A DNA stretch of 64,000 nucleotides, from positions 1,612,001-1,676,000 of the forward strand of contig NZ_CP033924.1 in the NCBI RefSeq assembly GCF_003815875.1, read 5' to 3'. Of this stretch, positions 1 to 9,794 are shown one piece after another. The DNA is from Chryseobacterium lactis. Its GTDB lineage: Bacteria > Bacteroidota > Bacteroidia > Flavobacteriales > Weeksellaceae. Made by a program: the position numbers and the translations under genes. The notes beneath the pieces were generated by a model that saw only the letters and a program-made list of their open reading frames with translations, ran no database searches and was not told the DNA's origin. How positions within the stretch are numbered: position 1 is the first letter of the stretch; each line of letters starts with the position of its first letter.

Positions 1-2
1 AT

Positions 3-833
3 AATTACGATTTTTTACATGGAGCTATCGGAGCTTTATACTATTTTACGGAGGGAGCTCATAAAACAAATCACTACATAGATAATATTGTTTCCAAACT
101 GGCTTTAAGAACTGAAAGTACGATCTATAATAAGCCGTATTGGCCATCTTTTAATGTAAGCGAAGGTAAAAGATATGATGATACACTCAATTTCGGACTT
201 TCACATGGGCAGCCGGCTATCGTATCTGTTTTATCAAAGGTTTATCAGCTGAACTCAAGTAATGAATTAAAGATATTGCTGAACGATGCAACGTCTGCAA
301 TGCTGGATTTTAAATTTAAAACAAAGAAAAACTCTCTTTTTCCTACGATGACATCTGCAGCTGAAAGTATTGAACACAATATGAGTAGGGGATCCCGACT
401 GGGATGGTGTTATGGAGATTTAGGAATGGGTATTTCGTTGTGGGATGTTGGAACAGCGATTCAAAATGAAGATTTTAAAAGTATAGCTTTAGGTTGCATT
501 AATTTTTCAGCACCCAAAAGAGATCTCAATATCAATAGTATTAAAGATGCCGGAGTTTGCCATGGATCAGCAGGTGTAATGCATATTTTTAATAAGTTTT
601 CTTACCTTAACAAAGAAGCTGATTATTCTGAAGCCATAGAGTATTGGAAGAATATAACGATTGAAATGATTCATTCTGAAGAAGAAAAATATGAAACCGG
701 TCATTCCGCATGGCATAATGAGCGGGGATATTATAACGATTTTGGCTTTTTACAAGGGCTTAGTGGTGTCGGGTTATCTTTACTTTCTTTAATAGATCCT
801 GATATTAAATGGGGTGATGTGTTATTAATGTAA
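3..833 (+). CDS. LanC-like lanthionine cyclase, 5' end outside window
   Basis: The frame is open from base 3, so the gene begins left of the window; 276 residues are visible. The product resembles LanC cyclases, zinc enzymes that add Cys thiols to dehydrated Ser/Thr to form lanthionine rings. Visible motifs are HGAIGAL near the left edge, GLSHGQPAIV, GWCYGD and VCHGSAG. The Cys of WCYG and the Cys-His of CHG are the three expected zinc ligands. A final GLSGVGLSLLSL segment is the usual glycine-rich inner helix. A TTG codon at 276 could be read as a start, but the LanC motifs upstream of it are in frame, so that would be a truncation. It lies 23 bases before the dehydratase gene and probably shares its transcript. 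The family call is good; the product peptide is unknown because no precursor gene is visible. Confidence 0.85.
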   Translation, partial: NYDFLHGAIGALYYFTEGAHKTNHYIDNIVSKLALRTESTIYNKPYWPSFNVSEGKRYDDTLNFGLSHGQPAIVSVLSKVYQLNSSNELKILLNDATSAMLDFKFKTKKNSLFPTMTSAAESIEHNMSRGSRLGWCYGDLGMGISLWDVGTAIQNEDFKSIALGCINFSAPKRDLNINSIKDAGVCHGSAGVMHIFNKFSYLNKEADYSEAIEYWKNITIEMIHSEEEKYETGHSAWHNERGYYNDFGFLQGLSGVGLSLLSLIDPDIKWGDVLLM

Positions 834-856
834 GTTCTTTAATTATATCAACAACA

Positions 857-3800
857 ATGTACGAGAGTAATTTTTATGCAGTGAGGAAGCCTCTTCTGCC
901 TTTGAAAAATCTTTTTGACTTTTATAAATTCTCTGAAGCTAATGATGATCAAGAGATTCTTAATTATCTTATCAAAGAATTTTCTGAAAACTATCAATTA
1001 AATGAGGCGTTATATCTTGCCTCTGATATTCTATATAATGAGACTCTGAAATATGTCGCAACACCAGACAACTTTTCAGATAAGGACAAGAAAAAGCTAC
1101 TTCATTCTTTAGCTAAATATTACATAAGGTCAGCAAGTCGCTGCACTCCATTTGGATTATTTGCTAATTTTAGCCAAGGCACCTATAAGGAACGGGGAGA
1201 AGATGAAGAAACATCAGGTTCATTACAATATTTCCCACGTTTAGATATGGAGGTTCAATATCAAATAGGAGATTATATTTCGAAACTTGAAGGCGTACAG
1301 GAGTTCTTGACCTACAGAGTAAATAATAGTTTATATAAAGCAGGAGGGAAATACAGGTATGTGGAATACAGATTAAAAAAGATGAATCTCACCCATCATC
1401 TTGTATCGTTGGAATCTGATGAAGTATTGTCTTATATTATTAAGATATCCAGATCTGGTATAAGTTATACCTTATTGGTTGAGAAATTATTAAATAAATA
1501 TGATGTTTCAAAAGAAGAATTAGTTGGCTATATTAATGGGTTAATTCTTAATAAAGTTTTAACGAGTAATCTGGATATCAATGTTTCAGGTGAAGATTAT
1601 TTTGATATCCTGTTAGAATTTTTGGAAAATCTACATCAAAAAGGGATCAGCGATAAAATTTCAGAGATCAGAAATATCTTATTACAAGTAAAAGACTTAT
1701 TGCTTCAGGTGAGTAGCAGTCAGTCAAATATAGAATTTTATAAAGAAATTCATAGACATATTACTACTGTATTGCCGGGGATCGCAGAAAAGAATCTGAT
1801 ACAACTGGATGTCATAGATTTAAAAGACGATCAGACTTTTAGTACTGACACAAAGAAAGAATTAAAAGGGTTAATCAATATTGTTTCTAAATTTTCCACA
1901 CCACCTTCTCAAAATTCCTGGTTTGAAGTTTTTAAAAGAGCATTCAAAGAACGATATGAAGATAGAAGGGTCAAACTGGCAGAGGTTTTAGACGGAGAAT
2001 TGGGGATTGGTTACAAAAGTGCCAGAAGCACTAGGGATTTTTATGATAATGGAAAAAAGAATGATAATAATAGGCTAACAACTTTTGTTTTACACAAATA
2101 CCACGAATATTTAAAACAGAACAAGGATCAGATTACTATTAATACCACTGATATAAAAACTCATTTTAATGATACTGTATCAGCGGATCTCCCACATATT
2201 AACTTTTTTTTTAAAATCTATCCGCAGAAGACAGAGGACCTCATTCATATTTCATCCCTTTCAAGTTCTTTGGGAAACAATCTTATAGGACGTTTTTGTT
2301 CTTCACATGAGAGCGCCTATAATAACTTAAGTAAATTAATGGATGAGCATGAAGAACTGGACAAAAATTATATCTACGCTGAGGTTATTCATTTACCACA
2401 GGCAAGAGCCGGGAATGTCATTGCAAGACCACATTTTGGAGGGTACGAAATTCCCTATTTGTCTCATTCTGTACTTCCTGAAAAACAAAAAATTTATGCA
2501 GATGATCTCTATATTCAGCTGATAAATAATGAATTATTTTTATTTTCCGGAAAGCTGGAAAAGCCTATTAAACCTCGTTTGTCCAATGCGCATAACTTCA
2601 GTAAGAATGGCCTCCCTATCTATCATTTTTTATGTGACATGCAATATCAGGGTAATCCTTATATTAAAGTATGGGATTGGGGAATTATAGACTCCGTCGA
2701 AGAGTCTTTTCCAAGGGTTACGTATGGGAATTATGTATTGGAACCAAAAAAATGGGTGATAAGAAATGAAAAATTTTTAGGATTAAAAAAATGCAAAAAT
2801 CTTAGTGATTTCAAAAATAAGCTGGAGATAATCAGAAAAGAATTAAGTATTCATAATTTAGTTACCTTTAAAGAAGGTGATAATACAATTTGCCTTGATA
2901 TATCAACTTCATTAGGGATGGATATGCTGTGGAAAATTGTCGATAGGAAAGATAAATATATTACCTTATATGAGAGTTTATGGGAACAGACGAATGAACA
3001 TACGGACCCTATTTACCATAAAGAAATTATAGTCCCTTTTATAAATAAAGATAAAAAGTATCCTGCTATTAGAACGTCTGCAGAAAGAAAACTGAATAGT
3101 AAAGACGATTACAATGCCCACGTGTTTATTCCGGGGTCTCAGTGGATTTATCTTAAAATTTATGTGGATTTTAAGTTTATCAATAAAATACTTCTCCAAC
3201 TTGCAGATTGTATTGAAAGTAAATTTGTTAAAAAAGGAATTGTTGAAAAATGGTTTTTTATAAGATATTCAGATCCCAAACAACATTTGAGACTGCGTCT
3301 GTATGTAAGTGATTTACAGTTTCTTTCTGCGATAATGAAGGCTTGTAACAATGTATTGACACCGCTGGTTAAAAAAGGATATGTATCAAATATTGTTCAG
3401 GATACCTATGTCAGAGAGCTGGGAAGGTATGGAGGTGCCAATATTACTGATTCTGAAACGCTGTTTTATTATGATTCATCATTGATATGTAAAATATATA
3501 ACTTTCGGAATACGATAAGTTATCAGGATCTGTTTTTAGTGGGCTATTATCTCACAGAATACTATCTTAATCTTTCTGATCTCAATGATGAGGCCAGATT
3601 ACATTTCCTGGAAAGGCAATTTAATAACTATGCAAGAGAGTTTGAATATACGAAAGACAAGATAATGAGAAACAGCCTACATGAAGAGCAGAGGAGGATG
3701 AAAGATATTGTGATTGCCGAGAAGCTCAATGAAGAGGTGATAAAGCTTATTAACCAATCCAATTTGAAACAAGCCATTGATCAGATTAAAAAAAATGTCG

Positions 3801-3952
3801 GAAATGATTATTTATCTGTTTTGTCCAGCTATATTCACATGAGTATGAATCGGTTGTTTACGGAAAAACAACGCTTTAATGAATTTAAAATTTATTTTTT
3901 CTTATTTAAAAAATATCAGTCGATTAAAGCACGGAAGTCTGTTGAAGTATAA
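857..3952 (+). CDS. LanB-type lantibiotic dehydratase, full length
   Basis: This 1031-residue protein has the size of a full-length class I lanthipeptide dehydratase, which glutamylates Ser/Thr of a precursor peptide using Glu-tRNA and then eliminates glutamate to give Dha/Dhb. The N-terminal glutamylation part carries the family motif RCTPFGLFA (about residues 95-103). The C-terminal elimination (SpaB_C-like) part carries WFFIRYSDPKQHLRLRL (about residues 798-814). Both halves are present in one chain, unlike the split dehydratases of some clusters. The ATG at 857 gives the usual short lead into the first domain. It sits between the LanC-like gene and the exporter gene with gaps of about 20 bases, so one operon is likely. 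Family assignment is from motifs; substrate is unknown. Confidence 0.9.
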   Translation: MYESNFYAVRKPLLPLKNLFDFYKFSEANDDQEILNYLIKEFSENYQLNEALYLASDILYNETLKYVATPDNFSDKDKKKLLHSLAKYYIRSASRCTPFGLFANFSQGTYKERGEDEETSGSLQYFPRLDMEVQYQIGDYISKLEGVQEFLTYRVNNSLYKAGGKYRYVEYRLKKMNLTHHLVSLESDEVLSYIIKISRSGISYTLLVEKLLNKYDVSKEELVGYINGLILNKVLTSNLDINVSGEDYFDILLEFLENLHQKGISDKISEIRNILLQVKDLLLQVSSSQSNIEFYKEIHRHITTVLPGIAEKNLIQLDVIDLKDDQTFSTDTKKELKGLINIVSKFSTPPSQNSWFEVFKRAFKERYEDRRVKLAEVLDGELGIGYKSARSTRDFYDNGKKNDNNRLTTFVLHKYHEYLKQNKDQITINTTDIKTHFNDTVSADLPHINFFFKIYPQKTEDLIHISSLSSSLGNNLIGRFCSSHESAYNNLSKLMDEHEELDKNYIYAEVIHLPQARAGNVIARPHFGGYEIPYLSHSVLPEKQKIYADDLYIQLINNELFLFSGKLEKPIKPRLSNAHNFSKNGLPIYHFLCDMQYQGNPYIKVWDWGIIDSVEESFPRVTYGNYVLEPKKWVIRNEKFLGLKKCKNLSDFKNKLEIIRKELSIHNLVTFKEGDNTICLDISTSLGMDMLWKIVDRKDKYITLYESLWEQTNEHTDPIYHKEIIVPFINKDKKYPAIRTSAERKLNSKDDYNAHVFIPGSQWIYLKIYVDFKFINKILLQLADCIESKFVKKGIVEKWFFIRYSDPKQHLRLRLYVSDLQFLSAIMKACNNVLTPLVKKGYVSNIVQDTYVRELGRYGGANITDSETLFYYDSSLICKIYNFRNTISYQDLFLVGYYLTEYYLNLSDLNDEARLHFLERQFNNYAREFEYTKDKIMRNSLHEEQRRMKDIVIAEKLNEEVIKLINQSNLKQAIDQIKKNVGNDYLSVLSSYIHMSMNRLFTEKQRFNEFKIYFFLFKKYQSIKARKSVEV

Positions 3953-3971
3953 GTTTGTTATTTAAATCATT

Positions 3972-6173
3972 GTGAAGAAATTTCCCTTTTATCGCCAGCC
4001 CGATGCTAAGGATTGCGGCCCAACCTGCTTACGTATTATTAGTAAATATTATGGTAAGCTGGTAAGCTTGCAGCATATCAGAACGCTTTCCGAGACAACA
4101 AGAATCGGAAGCAGCTTATTAAATTTGAGTAATGCAGCGGAAAAAATTGGGTTTAAAACGAATGGAGTAAAAATAAATTTTGACCTTCTTTCAAGAGCGA
4201 TCCCATTACCTTGTGTTGTGCATTGGGACAAAAAACATTTTGTAGTAGTATACGAAATCAAGAAAAAATCCAAAGATTATTTGATCTATATATCAGATCC
4301 CGCTCATGGGCTTGTTACGTACAGGAAAAATGAATTTATAAAACACTGGATCGGAAATAATGCCGATGAAACCTTAAAAGAAGGTATTGCCTTGGTGGTA
4401 GAAACAACGCCAGCCTTTTATAATAAAGAATGGGATGATGAAGGGAAAAAACTGAATCTCAGATTTCTGAGCCGTTATGCAATTAAATATAAATCATTAA
4501 TTGTTCAGTTGGCGGTGGGTCTTCTTGCAGGAAGTTTACTTTCTCTGATCCTTCCTTTTCTTACACAAAGTATCGTTGATGTCGGGATTCAGAATAAAGA
4601 TATTAATTTTATTTATCTCGTACTGATTGCTCAGTTTATGCTCTATCTCGGAAGGATGGGAATTGACGTTGTCAGAAGCTGGATTTTACTGCACCTGAGT
4701 ACGCGGATTAATATTTCTTTAGTTTCAGATTTTTTCATCAAACTCATGAAATTGCCGATCAGTTTTTTCGATACCCGAATGACAGGCGATATTATGCAGA
4801 GGATTGGAGATCACTCAAGAATAGAGCAGCTCCTTACAGGTTCCGCATTGAGTACTTTGTTTTCCATTGTTAACTTTTTTGTGTACAGTATTATTCTGTT
4901 GTTTTATGATTACAGATTATTCCTCGTATTCTTAGTTGGTGCTACCTTATATTCGGTGTGGATTCTTTTTTTCCTGAAAAAGCGAAAAGATCTGGATTAT
5001 AAAAATTTCTCCCAGGTATCTCAGACCCAGAGTAAGGTCATTGAGTTGATTAACGGCATGCAGGAGATTAAAATGCAAAATGCCGAAAAGAAAAAAAGAT
5101 GGGCATGGGAATCACTGCAGGTAAAGATATTCAGGTTAAGAATAGAGAGTCTTGCCCTGGATCAATGGCAGTCTATTGGTGGTGGATTTATCAATCAGAT
5201 AAAAGATATGATCATTAGTTTTCTGTCAGCAAAATTGGTTATTGAGGGGAATATCACATTAGGAATGATGATGTCCATACAATATATCATAGGCCAGTTA
5301 AATGGCCCTATAGGCCAGGTGATAGGCTTTATTAAACAATTACAGGATGCCAGTATCTCATTAGAAAGACTTAATGAAATCCATGAGAAGGATGAAGAAG
5401 AAACTGAGGGCTCCCAATATATCCCGGAAATATCAGGGGGAGATCTGGTGGTTCATAACCTTAGTTTTAGATATACGGGATCAAATCAGAATGTTTTTGA
5501 GAATCTGAATCTGGTAATTCCCTATCAGAAAACAACGGCAATCGTTGGAGTTAGTGGGAGTGGTAAGACCACATTGATTAAGTTATTACTGAAGTTTTAT
5601 GAACCTACCAATGGAGAGGTCAAACTCGGAAATCAAAATTTTAAGAATATTTCTCCGGTAATGTGGCGGGATTATGTAGGAGTTGTGATGCAGGACGGTT
5701 ATATTTTTAATGATACCATTGCAGATAATATTGCGGTAGGCGATGATGATATCGATAAATCCAGATTAAGACATGCTGTGCATATTGCCAATATTAAAGA
5801 GTTTATAGAAGGCCTTCCTTTAACTTATAACACAAAGATCGGTAATGAAGGAATGGGAATAAGTGGCGGCCAGAAGCAGCGCTTATTTATTGCCCGTGCT
5901 GTCTATAAATCTCCGGAATATATATTCTTTGATGAGGCTACCAGCGCTTTGGATGCCAATAATGAAAGAACGATCATTGATAATCTTGAACAATTCTTTA
6001 AAGGGCGTACAGCAATAATTGTTGCTCACCGTTTATCGACGGTGAAACACGCGGATAAAATTATTGTCCTGGATCAGGGGAAAGTGATAGAAGAAGGAAC
6101 CCATGCTGAATTAGTCGGTTTAAAAGGAGCTTACTACCAACTCGTAAAAAATCAATTGGAGCTTGGAAATTAG
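3972..6173 (+). CDS. Peptidase C39-containing ABC exporter (bacteriocin/lanthipeptide type)
   Basis: A 733-residue one-chain exporter. Residues about 1-140 are a C39 cysteine peptidase domain that would cut the precursor leader at a double-glycine-type site: catalytic Cys15 in DAKDCGPTC, His89 in KKHFVVVY and Asp109 in YISDPAHG. A membrane-spanning part follows (about 165-420). The nucleotide-binding domain has Walker A GVSGSGKTT (about 526), signature ISGGQKQR (about 630), Walker B YIFFDEATSALD and switch His in AHRLS. It starts with GTG at 3972; the next residues match the usual N-terminus of this family, so GTG is preferred. It is 19 bases after the dehydratase gene and is the last gene of the operon. 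C39 exporters are more typical of class II lanthipeptides than of LanB/LanC systems. Confidence 0.92.
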   Translation: MKKFPFYRQPDAKDCGPTCLRIISKYYGKLVSLQHIRTLSETTRIGSSLLNLSNAAEKIGFKTNGVKINFDLLSRAIPLPCVVHWDKKHFVVVYEIKKKSKDYLIYISDPAHGLVTYRKNEFIKHWIGNNADETLKEGIALVVETTPAFYNKEWDDEGKKLNLRFLSRYAIKYKSLIVQLAVGLLAGSLLSLILPFLTQSIVDVGIQNKDINFIYLVLIAQFMLYLGRMGIDVVRSWILLHLSTRINISLVSDFFIKLMKLPISFFDTRMTGDIMQRIGDHSRIEQLLTGSALSTLFSIVNFFVYSIILLFYDYRLFLVFLVGATLYSVWILFFLKKRKDLDYKNFSQVSQTQSKVIELINGMQEIKMQNAEKKKRWAWESLQVKIFRLRIESLALDQWQSIGGGFINQIKDMIISFLSAKLVIEGNITLGMMMSIQYIIGQLNGPIGQVIGFIKQLQDASISLERLNEIHEKDEEETEGSQYIPEISGGDLVVHNLSFRYTGSNQNVFENLNLVIPYQKTTAIVGVSGSGKTTLIKLLLKFYEPTNGEVKLGNQNFKNISPVMWRDYVGVVMQDGYIFNDTIADNIAVGDDDIDKSRLRHAVHIANIKEFIEGLPLTYNTKIGNEGMGISGGQKQRLFIARAVYKSPEYIFFDEATSALDANNERTIIDNLEQFFKGRTAIIVAHRLSTVKHADKIIVLDQGKVIEEGTHAELVGLKGAYYQLVKNQLELGN

Positions 6174-6177
6174 TAGT

Positions 6178-6918
6178 CTAGAAGATATTTTCCTCACGAA
6201 TCACTTCGAAGTCTCTCCCTTCAATCTGTATCATTTTTGATTGCAGATAATTAAAAATTTTTTCTACATTATCATTATTATACTCTCCTTCAATGCAATT
6301 GATCCAGATTTGAATAAAGGTCTTATCCGGATAATCCTGCCATAGGTTGGTCTTTCTGTAATTTGGATCATTTAAGATCAGATCTGTTTTAACGTCAATA
6401 AATAATTCGTAGCCTATAAACCATGAATAAGTATGCAAAACATTCCTCATAAAGCTCATGTAATTATAGATATAGAGCTTTGAAGACTCATTGTGCATCA
6501 GGTAATTATAGTTAACTGAAAGTGAATAAGTTTTTAAGATGATAGCATCCCTGTTATGCTGAATATTCCTGAAAGGTGTATTCATAAACTTGTGAGCAAT
6601 AGTGACCAATTCATCGATTGCATCATCTTTTTTATACAATATCTTTCCGATGCTAAAAAGCCTGGCTTCGAATTTCATATTACGTACATAGTCCTGCTGC
6701 ATTCTTTTTTTTACGGAGTCAATGCTTTCAGCGAAATATGAAATTTTATTTTTTATGCCTTTCAGCGTTGCTTTTTGGGTAGTATCAAATATAATTCTGA
6801 TATCAATGTCCGAATTTTCATTTTGTCGCCCCAATGCATGACTACCGGTTAATAATATTGCAATCACATAGTCTTTAGATTTCCAGTGATTGATAAAAGT
6901 AGTTAATACATCTTCCAT
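6178..6918 (-). CDS. Nucleotidyltransferase-fold protein of unknown substrate
   Basis: A 246-residue protein with a DNA polymerase beta-type nucleotidyltransferase motif near the N-terminus: LLTGSHALG followed by SDIDIR (Gly25-Ser26, Asp37 and Asp39), the GS...DxD pattern that binds NTP and metal. The rest is mixed helical with aromatic patches and no second recognisable domain. Members of this superfamily include antibiotic nucleotidylyltransferases, tRNA-modifying enzymes and antitoxin-type MNT proteins. No HEPN partner is visible next to it, so a toxin-antitoxin role is not supported. It converges on the exporter gene with only four bases between the two stop codons. Specific function is not recognised. 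Confidence 0.75.
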   Translation of the reverse strand: MEDVLTTFINHWKSKDYVIAILLTGSHALGRQNENSDIDIRIIFDTTQKATLKGIKNKISYFAESIDSVKKRMQQDYVRNMKFEARLFSIGKILYKKDDAIDELVTIAHKFMNTPFRNIQHNRDAIILKTYSLSVNYNYLMHNESSKLYIYNYMSFMRNVLHTYSWFIGYELFIDVKTDLILNDPNYRKTNLWQDYPDKTFIQIWINCIEGEYNNDNVEKIFNYLQSKMIQIEGRDFEVIREENIF

Positions 6919-6944
6919 GAGTTAGTTTTGCTAAAGATAACAAA

Positions 6945-6967
6945 AATCCCGGCTTTTAGCCGGGATT
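6945..6967 (-). terminator. Rho-independent terminator of the TonB receptor gene
   Basis: A perfect 10-bp stem AATCCCGGCT / AGCCGGGATT with a 3-base loop. On the minus strand it is followed by a T run. It lies just beyond the TonB receptor stop codon and before the nucleotidyltransferase gene. Confidence 0.85.
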
Positions 6968-6997
6968 AATATTTATAAATTCTAAGATTTTAGATCA

Positions 6998-9586
6998 TTA
7001 GAAGTTGAATGATAAAGTGGCAGCCCATGTAGTTCCGAAACCGAAATAAGCACGGTTACCAGTTGCAATACCATTGTACATTCTACCGGCTTGTTCCCAT
7101 GTTTTCCCGTTGTCAGGATCTTTGGTGTCTTTAATTTGATCTGTTCCGAATATACTTGTAGCAGAGTCAGAGATGTAAATTTTATCAAAAAGGTTATAAA
7201 CGTTAGCTCCGATTGTGAAATACTGAGCTTCGTTTTGTAATCTGATTTTATAAGAGAACCCTACATCGAATAAGTTGAAATCAGGTAATTTCAATACTCC
7301 TTTTTCCTGAGCTGAAACATTGGTGAATGTTCCCGCGTCAATAGTAGAATAAAGTTTACCTACATATCTCCACGTTCCGAAGATATTAAGATCTTTTACC
7401 GGCTTTATAGTAAGTCCTAATGATGCAGTCATCTGAGGGATACTGTTGTTGCTTGATCCTCCTACTTTTACTTTATCTAAGTATAATGTATTTCCTGAAG
7501 CATTAGCTAAAGTAACTGGGTTGTTATTGTCATCAAATGAAGCTACGCTAGCATTTCCTTTGTAATAGTAATCTCCCCAAGAGAACATCCCCTGAACTTC
7601 TATGAAACGGTTTGGTTTGTATACCCCGTCAAATTCTACTCCCTGGTGAACTTCAGTGATTCCATTGATTTCAGAATATCCTGTAGTCGTTGAACCGTCT
7701 GCTAATTGGAAAGTCTGACTTGTTTTTCTTAACCATCTGTCTTTCCACTGTGTTCTGTATACGTTAACGTTGGCAGTGAATTTCGCAGATCTGAATCCAT
7801 ATCCAATTTCAGCAGAAGAAATCTTCTCGTTAGTCAGATAAGGGTTAATGAACTGTTGGTTACTTGGATAAACGGAGTTAAGGAATGGCTGCTTGCTATA
7901 AAAACCTAAGTTAGCAAAAACATTGTGCTGCTCGTTGATGTTATAGTTGGCACCCCCTTTAATGTTATATCCGAAAATATTTTTAAATCCTGTCTTAGTA
8001 TTTACAGTTTGACCTTTTGGTGTAATACTTCCATCTACCACGTAATTATCAATTCTTTGGTAACCCTGGTTAGATACGGAACCTTGTAAGAAGGCAGATA
8101 GTTTATCTTTAGTATATTCTACCTGCGCAAATCCGCTATACCAAAGTACTTCTCCATCGTTGCTATATCCTATCTGATCTTCAGCTGGAGCCATTTTACC
8201 TCCGAATGGATTCCAGTTAAGTTTTTTGTAATCATAAAGTGCATTTACGATTCTAGGGGTTGCAATGTTTTTGTTAGCATTATCCTTGTATCCTGCACCT
8301 CCGTAAAGATCTGTAAGAACCTGATAGTGGTACCCATAGTAATATCTGTCATCTGTACCTACTGAGAAGTTCCAGTTGTCATTAATTTTGTGCTGGAAAT
8401 TAGCCAAAATACCATACCAGTTGTGAGAGTTGATATTTGATCTTCTAACCAAAGTACTTCCTGCTCCTGCAGTATTTAAATTAACGGCTGCGTTAGCGGC
8501 AAAAATAGCATCATAGTTAAAGTGACCTGATGCATCAGTGAAGTTAGTGATTCCGTTTCCGCCCACTTTACCAAGCTCACCGGTTCCACCACCTCTACCG
8601 TTTGACATGTATAAAACTGTACTTAACTTAGATTTTTCACTCATTGTCCAGTCCCAGTTCAACATCATTACCGGCTTAGCATAATAATTTGATCTGTTAG
8701 CTAAAGCAACTCTGTTTCCTGATGCATCAGTATAATATCCAAAATCCGAATTGTATTTTCTGTATGGAGTTCCGTCGTTATTAGGATTGTATCTGATGTA
8801 ATTTTGAATTGTTGGAGCGAAAGTTCTTTGATCGTGCCACTGAGGAGCAGATGTTACAGTAAATTGTAAGTTATGCTTTTTATTGATTTCATAACCTAAT
8901 GCAAAGAAATATGCATAAGATTCATAATTTGTGTTTTCAATATAAGTACCTCCAGCCTGTCTGCTCATTAAAAATGATGCAGAAACACCATCTTTAGATT
9001 TCCCTGTGTTGTAAGAAAATGAAGTTTTTAAATAATCGTCGTTACCAACTCCTAATCTGATTACTCCACCTTTTTTCATGTCAGCTGAACGGGTAAGGAA
9101 GTTTACTGTTCCCCCTACAGAAGCAATCGCTAATTTAGAAGAACCTAAACCTCTCTGAACCTGTAATGTACTTGTTACATCAGCTAGTCCGGTCCAGTTT
9201 GAGAAATAAACAGCACCACCTTCCATATCGTTAACTGGCATACCGTTTACCATTACCGCGATGTTTCTTGTTTCGAAACCTCTGATGGTAAGACCTCCAT
9301 CACCAAAACCACCTCCAGATTTTGTAGCGTAAACAGACGGAGTAGTGTTCAAAATCTCAGGTAACTCCTGGTTACCCAATCTTTCTGCAAGTTGTGCTGC
9401 TTTAATAGTAGATGCAGCAACCGGTGTCTTTCTATCTTTAGCGATATCCGTAACACCTCTTAGGATTACCTCATCAATGTCTTTAGACTTAGCTTGCACC
9501 GTGTCCTGAGTTTGTTGAGCGTAATAAACACTAGCTGTGGATAATGTAATAACCGCAGTCAGTATTGATTTGTTGATTAATTTCAT
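6998..9586 (-). CDS. TonB-dependent outer-membrane receptor
   Basis: An 862-residue outer-membrane receptor. It starts with a signal peptide ending near YYAQQ. A TonB-box-like IDEVILRGV follows, then a plug domain with PEILNTTPSVYA, GLTIRGFETRNIAVMVNG and VQRGLGSSKLAIASVGG. The remaining ~650 residues alternate short polar and aromatic strands as in a 22-strand barrel, and the chain ends in a C-terminal Phe (ATLSFNF). It lacks the extra N-terminal carboxypeptidase-like domain seen in many SusC-type receptors, and no SusD partner is adjacent, so a metal-chelate or other small ligand is possible but not shown. The gene stands alone with its own promoter-like site and terminator. Ligand unknown. 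Confidence 0.93.
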   Translation of the reverse strand: MKLINKSILTAVITLSTASVYYAQQTQDTVQAKSKDIDEVILRGVTDIAKDRKTPVAASTIKAAQLAERLGNQELPEILNTTPSVYATKSGGGFGDGGLTIRGFETRNIAVMVNGMPVNDMEGGAVYFSNWTGLADVTSTLQVQRGLGSSKLAIASVGGTVNFLTRSADMKKGGVIRLGVGNDDYLKTSFSYNTGKSKDGVSASFLMSRQAGGTYIENTNYESYAYFFALGYEINKKHNLQFTVTSAPQWHDQRTFAPTIQNYIRYNPNNDGTPYRKYNSDFGYYTDASGNRVALANRSNYYAKPVMMLNWDWTMSEKSKLSTVLYMSNGRGGGTGELGKVGGNGITNFTDASGHFNYDAIFAANAAVNLNTAGAGSTLVRRSNINSHNWYGILANFQHKINDNWNFSVGTDDRYYYGYHYQVLTDLYGGAGYKDNANKNIATPRIVNALYDYKKLNWNPFGGKMAPAEDQIGYSNDGEVLWYSGFAQVEYTKDKLSAFLQGSVSNQGYQRIDNYVVDGSITPKGQTVNTKTGFKNIFGYNIKGGANYNINEQHNVFANLGFYSKQPFLNSVYPSNQQFINPYLTNEKISSAEIGYGFRSAKFTANVNVYRTQWKDRWLRKTSQTFQLADGSTTTGYSEINGITEVHQGVEFDGVYKPNRFIEVQGMFSWGDYYYKGNASVASFDDNNNPVTLANASGNTLYLDKVKVGGSSNNSIPQMTASLGLTIKPVKDLNIFGTWRYVGKLYSTIDAGTFTNVSAQEKGVLKLPDFNLFDVGFSYKIRLQNEAQYFTIGANVYNLFDKIYISDSATSIFGTDQIKDTKDPDNGKTWEQAGRMYNGIATGNRAYFGFGTTWAATLSFNF

Positions 9587-9627
9587 AATCGTTAGTAATA
9601 ATTAGATTTAATTTTCTGCAAAATTCG

Positions 9628-9657
9628 CAAAATAAATTTTAACTATTATTAACTCAA
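9628..9657 (-). promoter_or_regulatory. Candidate Bacteroidota promoter for the TonB receptor gene
   Basis: Read on the minus strand, TTG is followed by 20 bases and TATTTTG, one base short of the TAnnTTTG -7 consensus and with near-consensus spacing to the -33 TTG. It lies about 40 bases upstream of the receptor start. Inference from consensus only. Confidence 0.4.
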
Positions 9658-9754
9658 TGTTAATTTTTAATCAGTCTTAATAATATTAAGTGGTTGATTT
9701 TCAGTATTTTAAATAAAAGTTGAATTTTTGTATGAAAAAAGTCATGTTATTGTA

Positions 9755-9787
9755 TTTTTAACAAAGTGCTGGTGTTTTTGTTAAAAA
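9755..9787 (-). terminator. AT-rich hairpin after nadC
   Basis: An 11-bp AT-rich stem, TTTTTAACAAA / TTTGTTAAAAA, with an 11-base loop just past the nadC stop. It may end the nadB-nadC transcript. There is no strong T tail, so confidence is low. Confidence 0.35.
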
Positions 9788-9794
9788 TTCAAAA

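Noticed and set aside
276..833. A 185-residue gene starting at TTG 276
   Set aside because: The same frame is open to the left edge and holds LanC motifs (HGAIGAL, GLSHGQPAIV) upstream of 276, so it is only the tail of a larger gene.
6178..6918. Nucleotidyltransferase as MNT antitoxin of a HEPN/MNT pair
   Set aside because: No HEPN gene is adjacent, and the protein is longer than typical MNT antitoxins.
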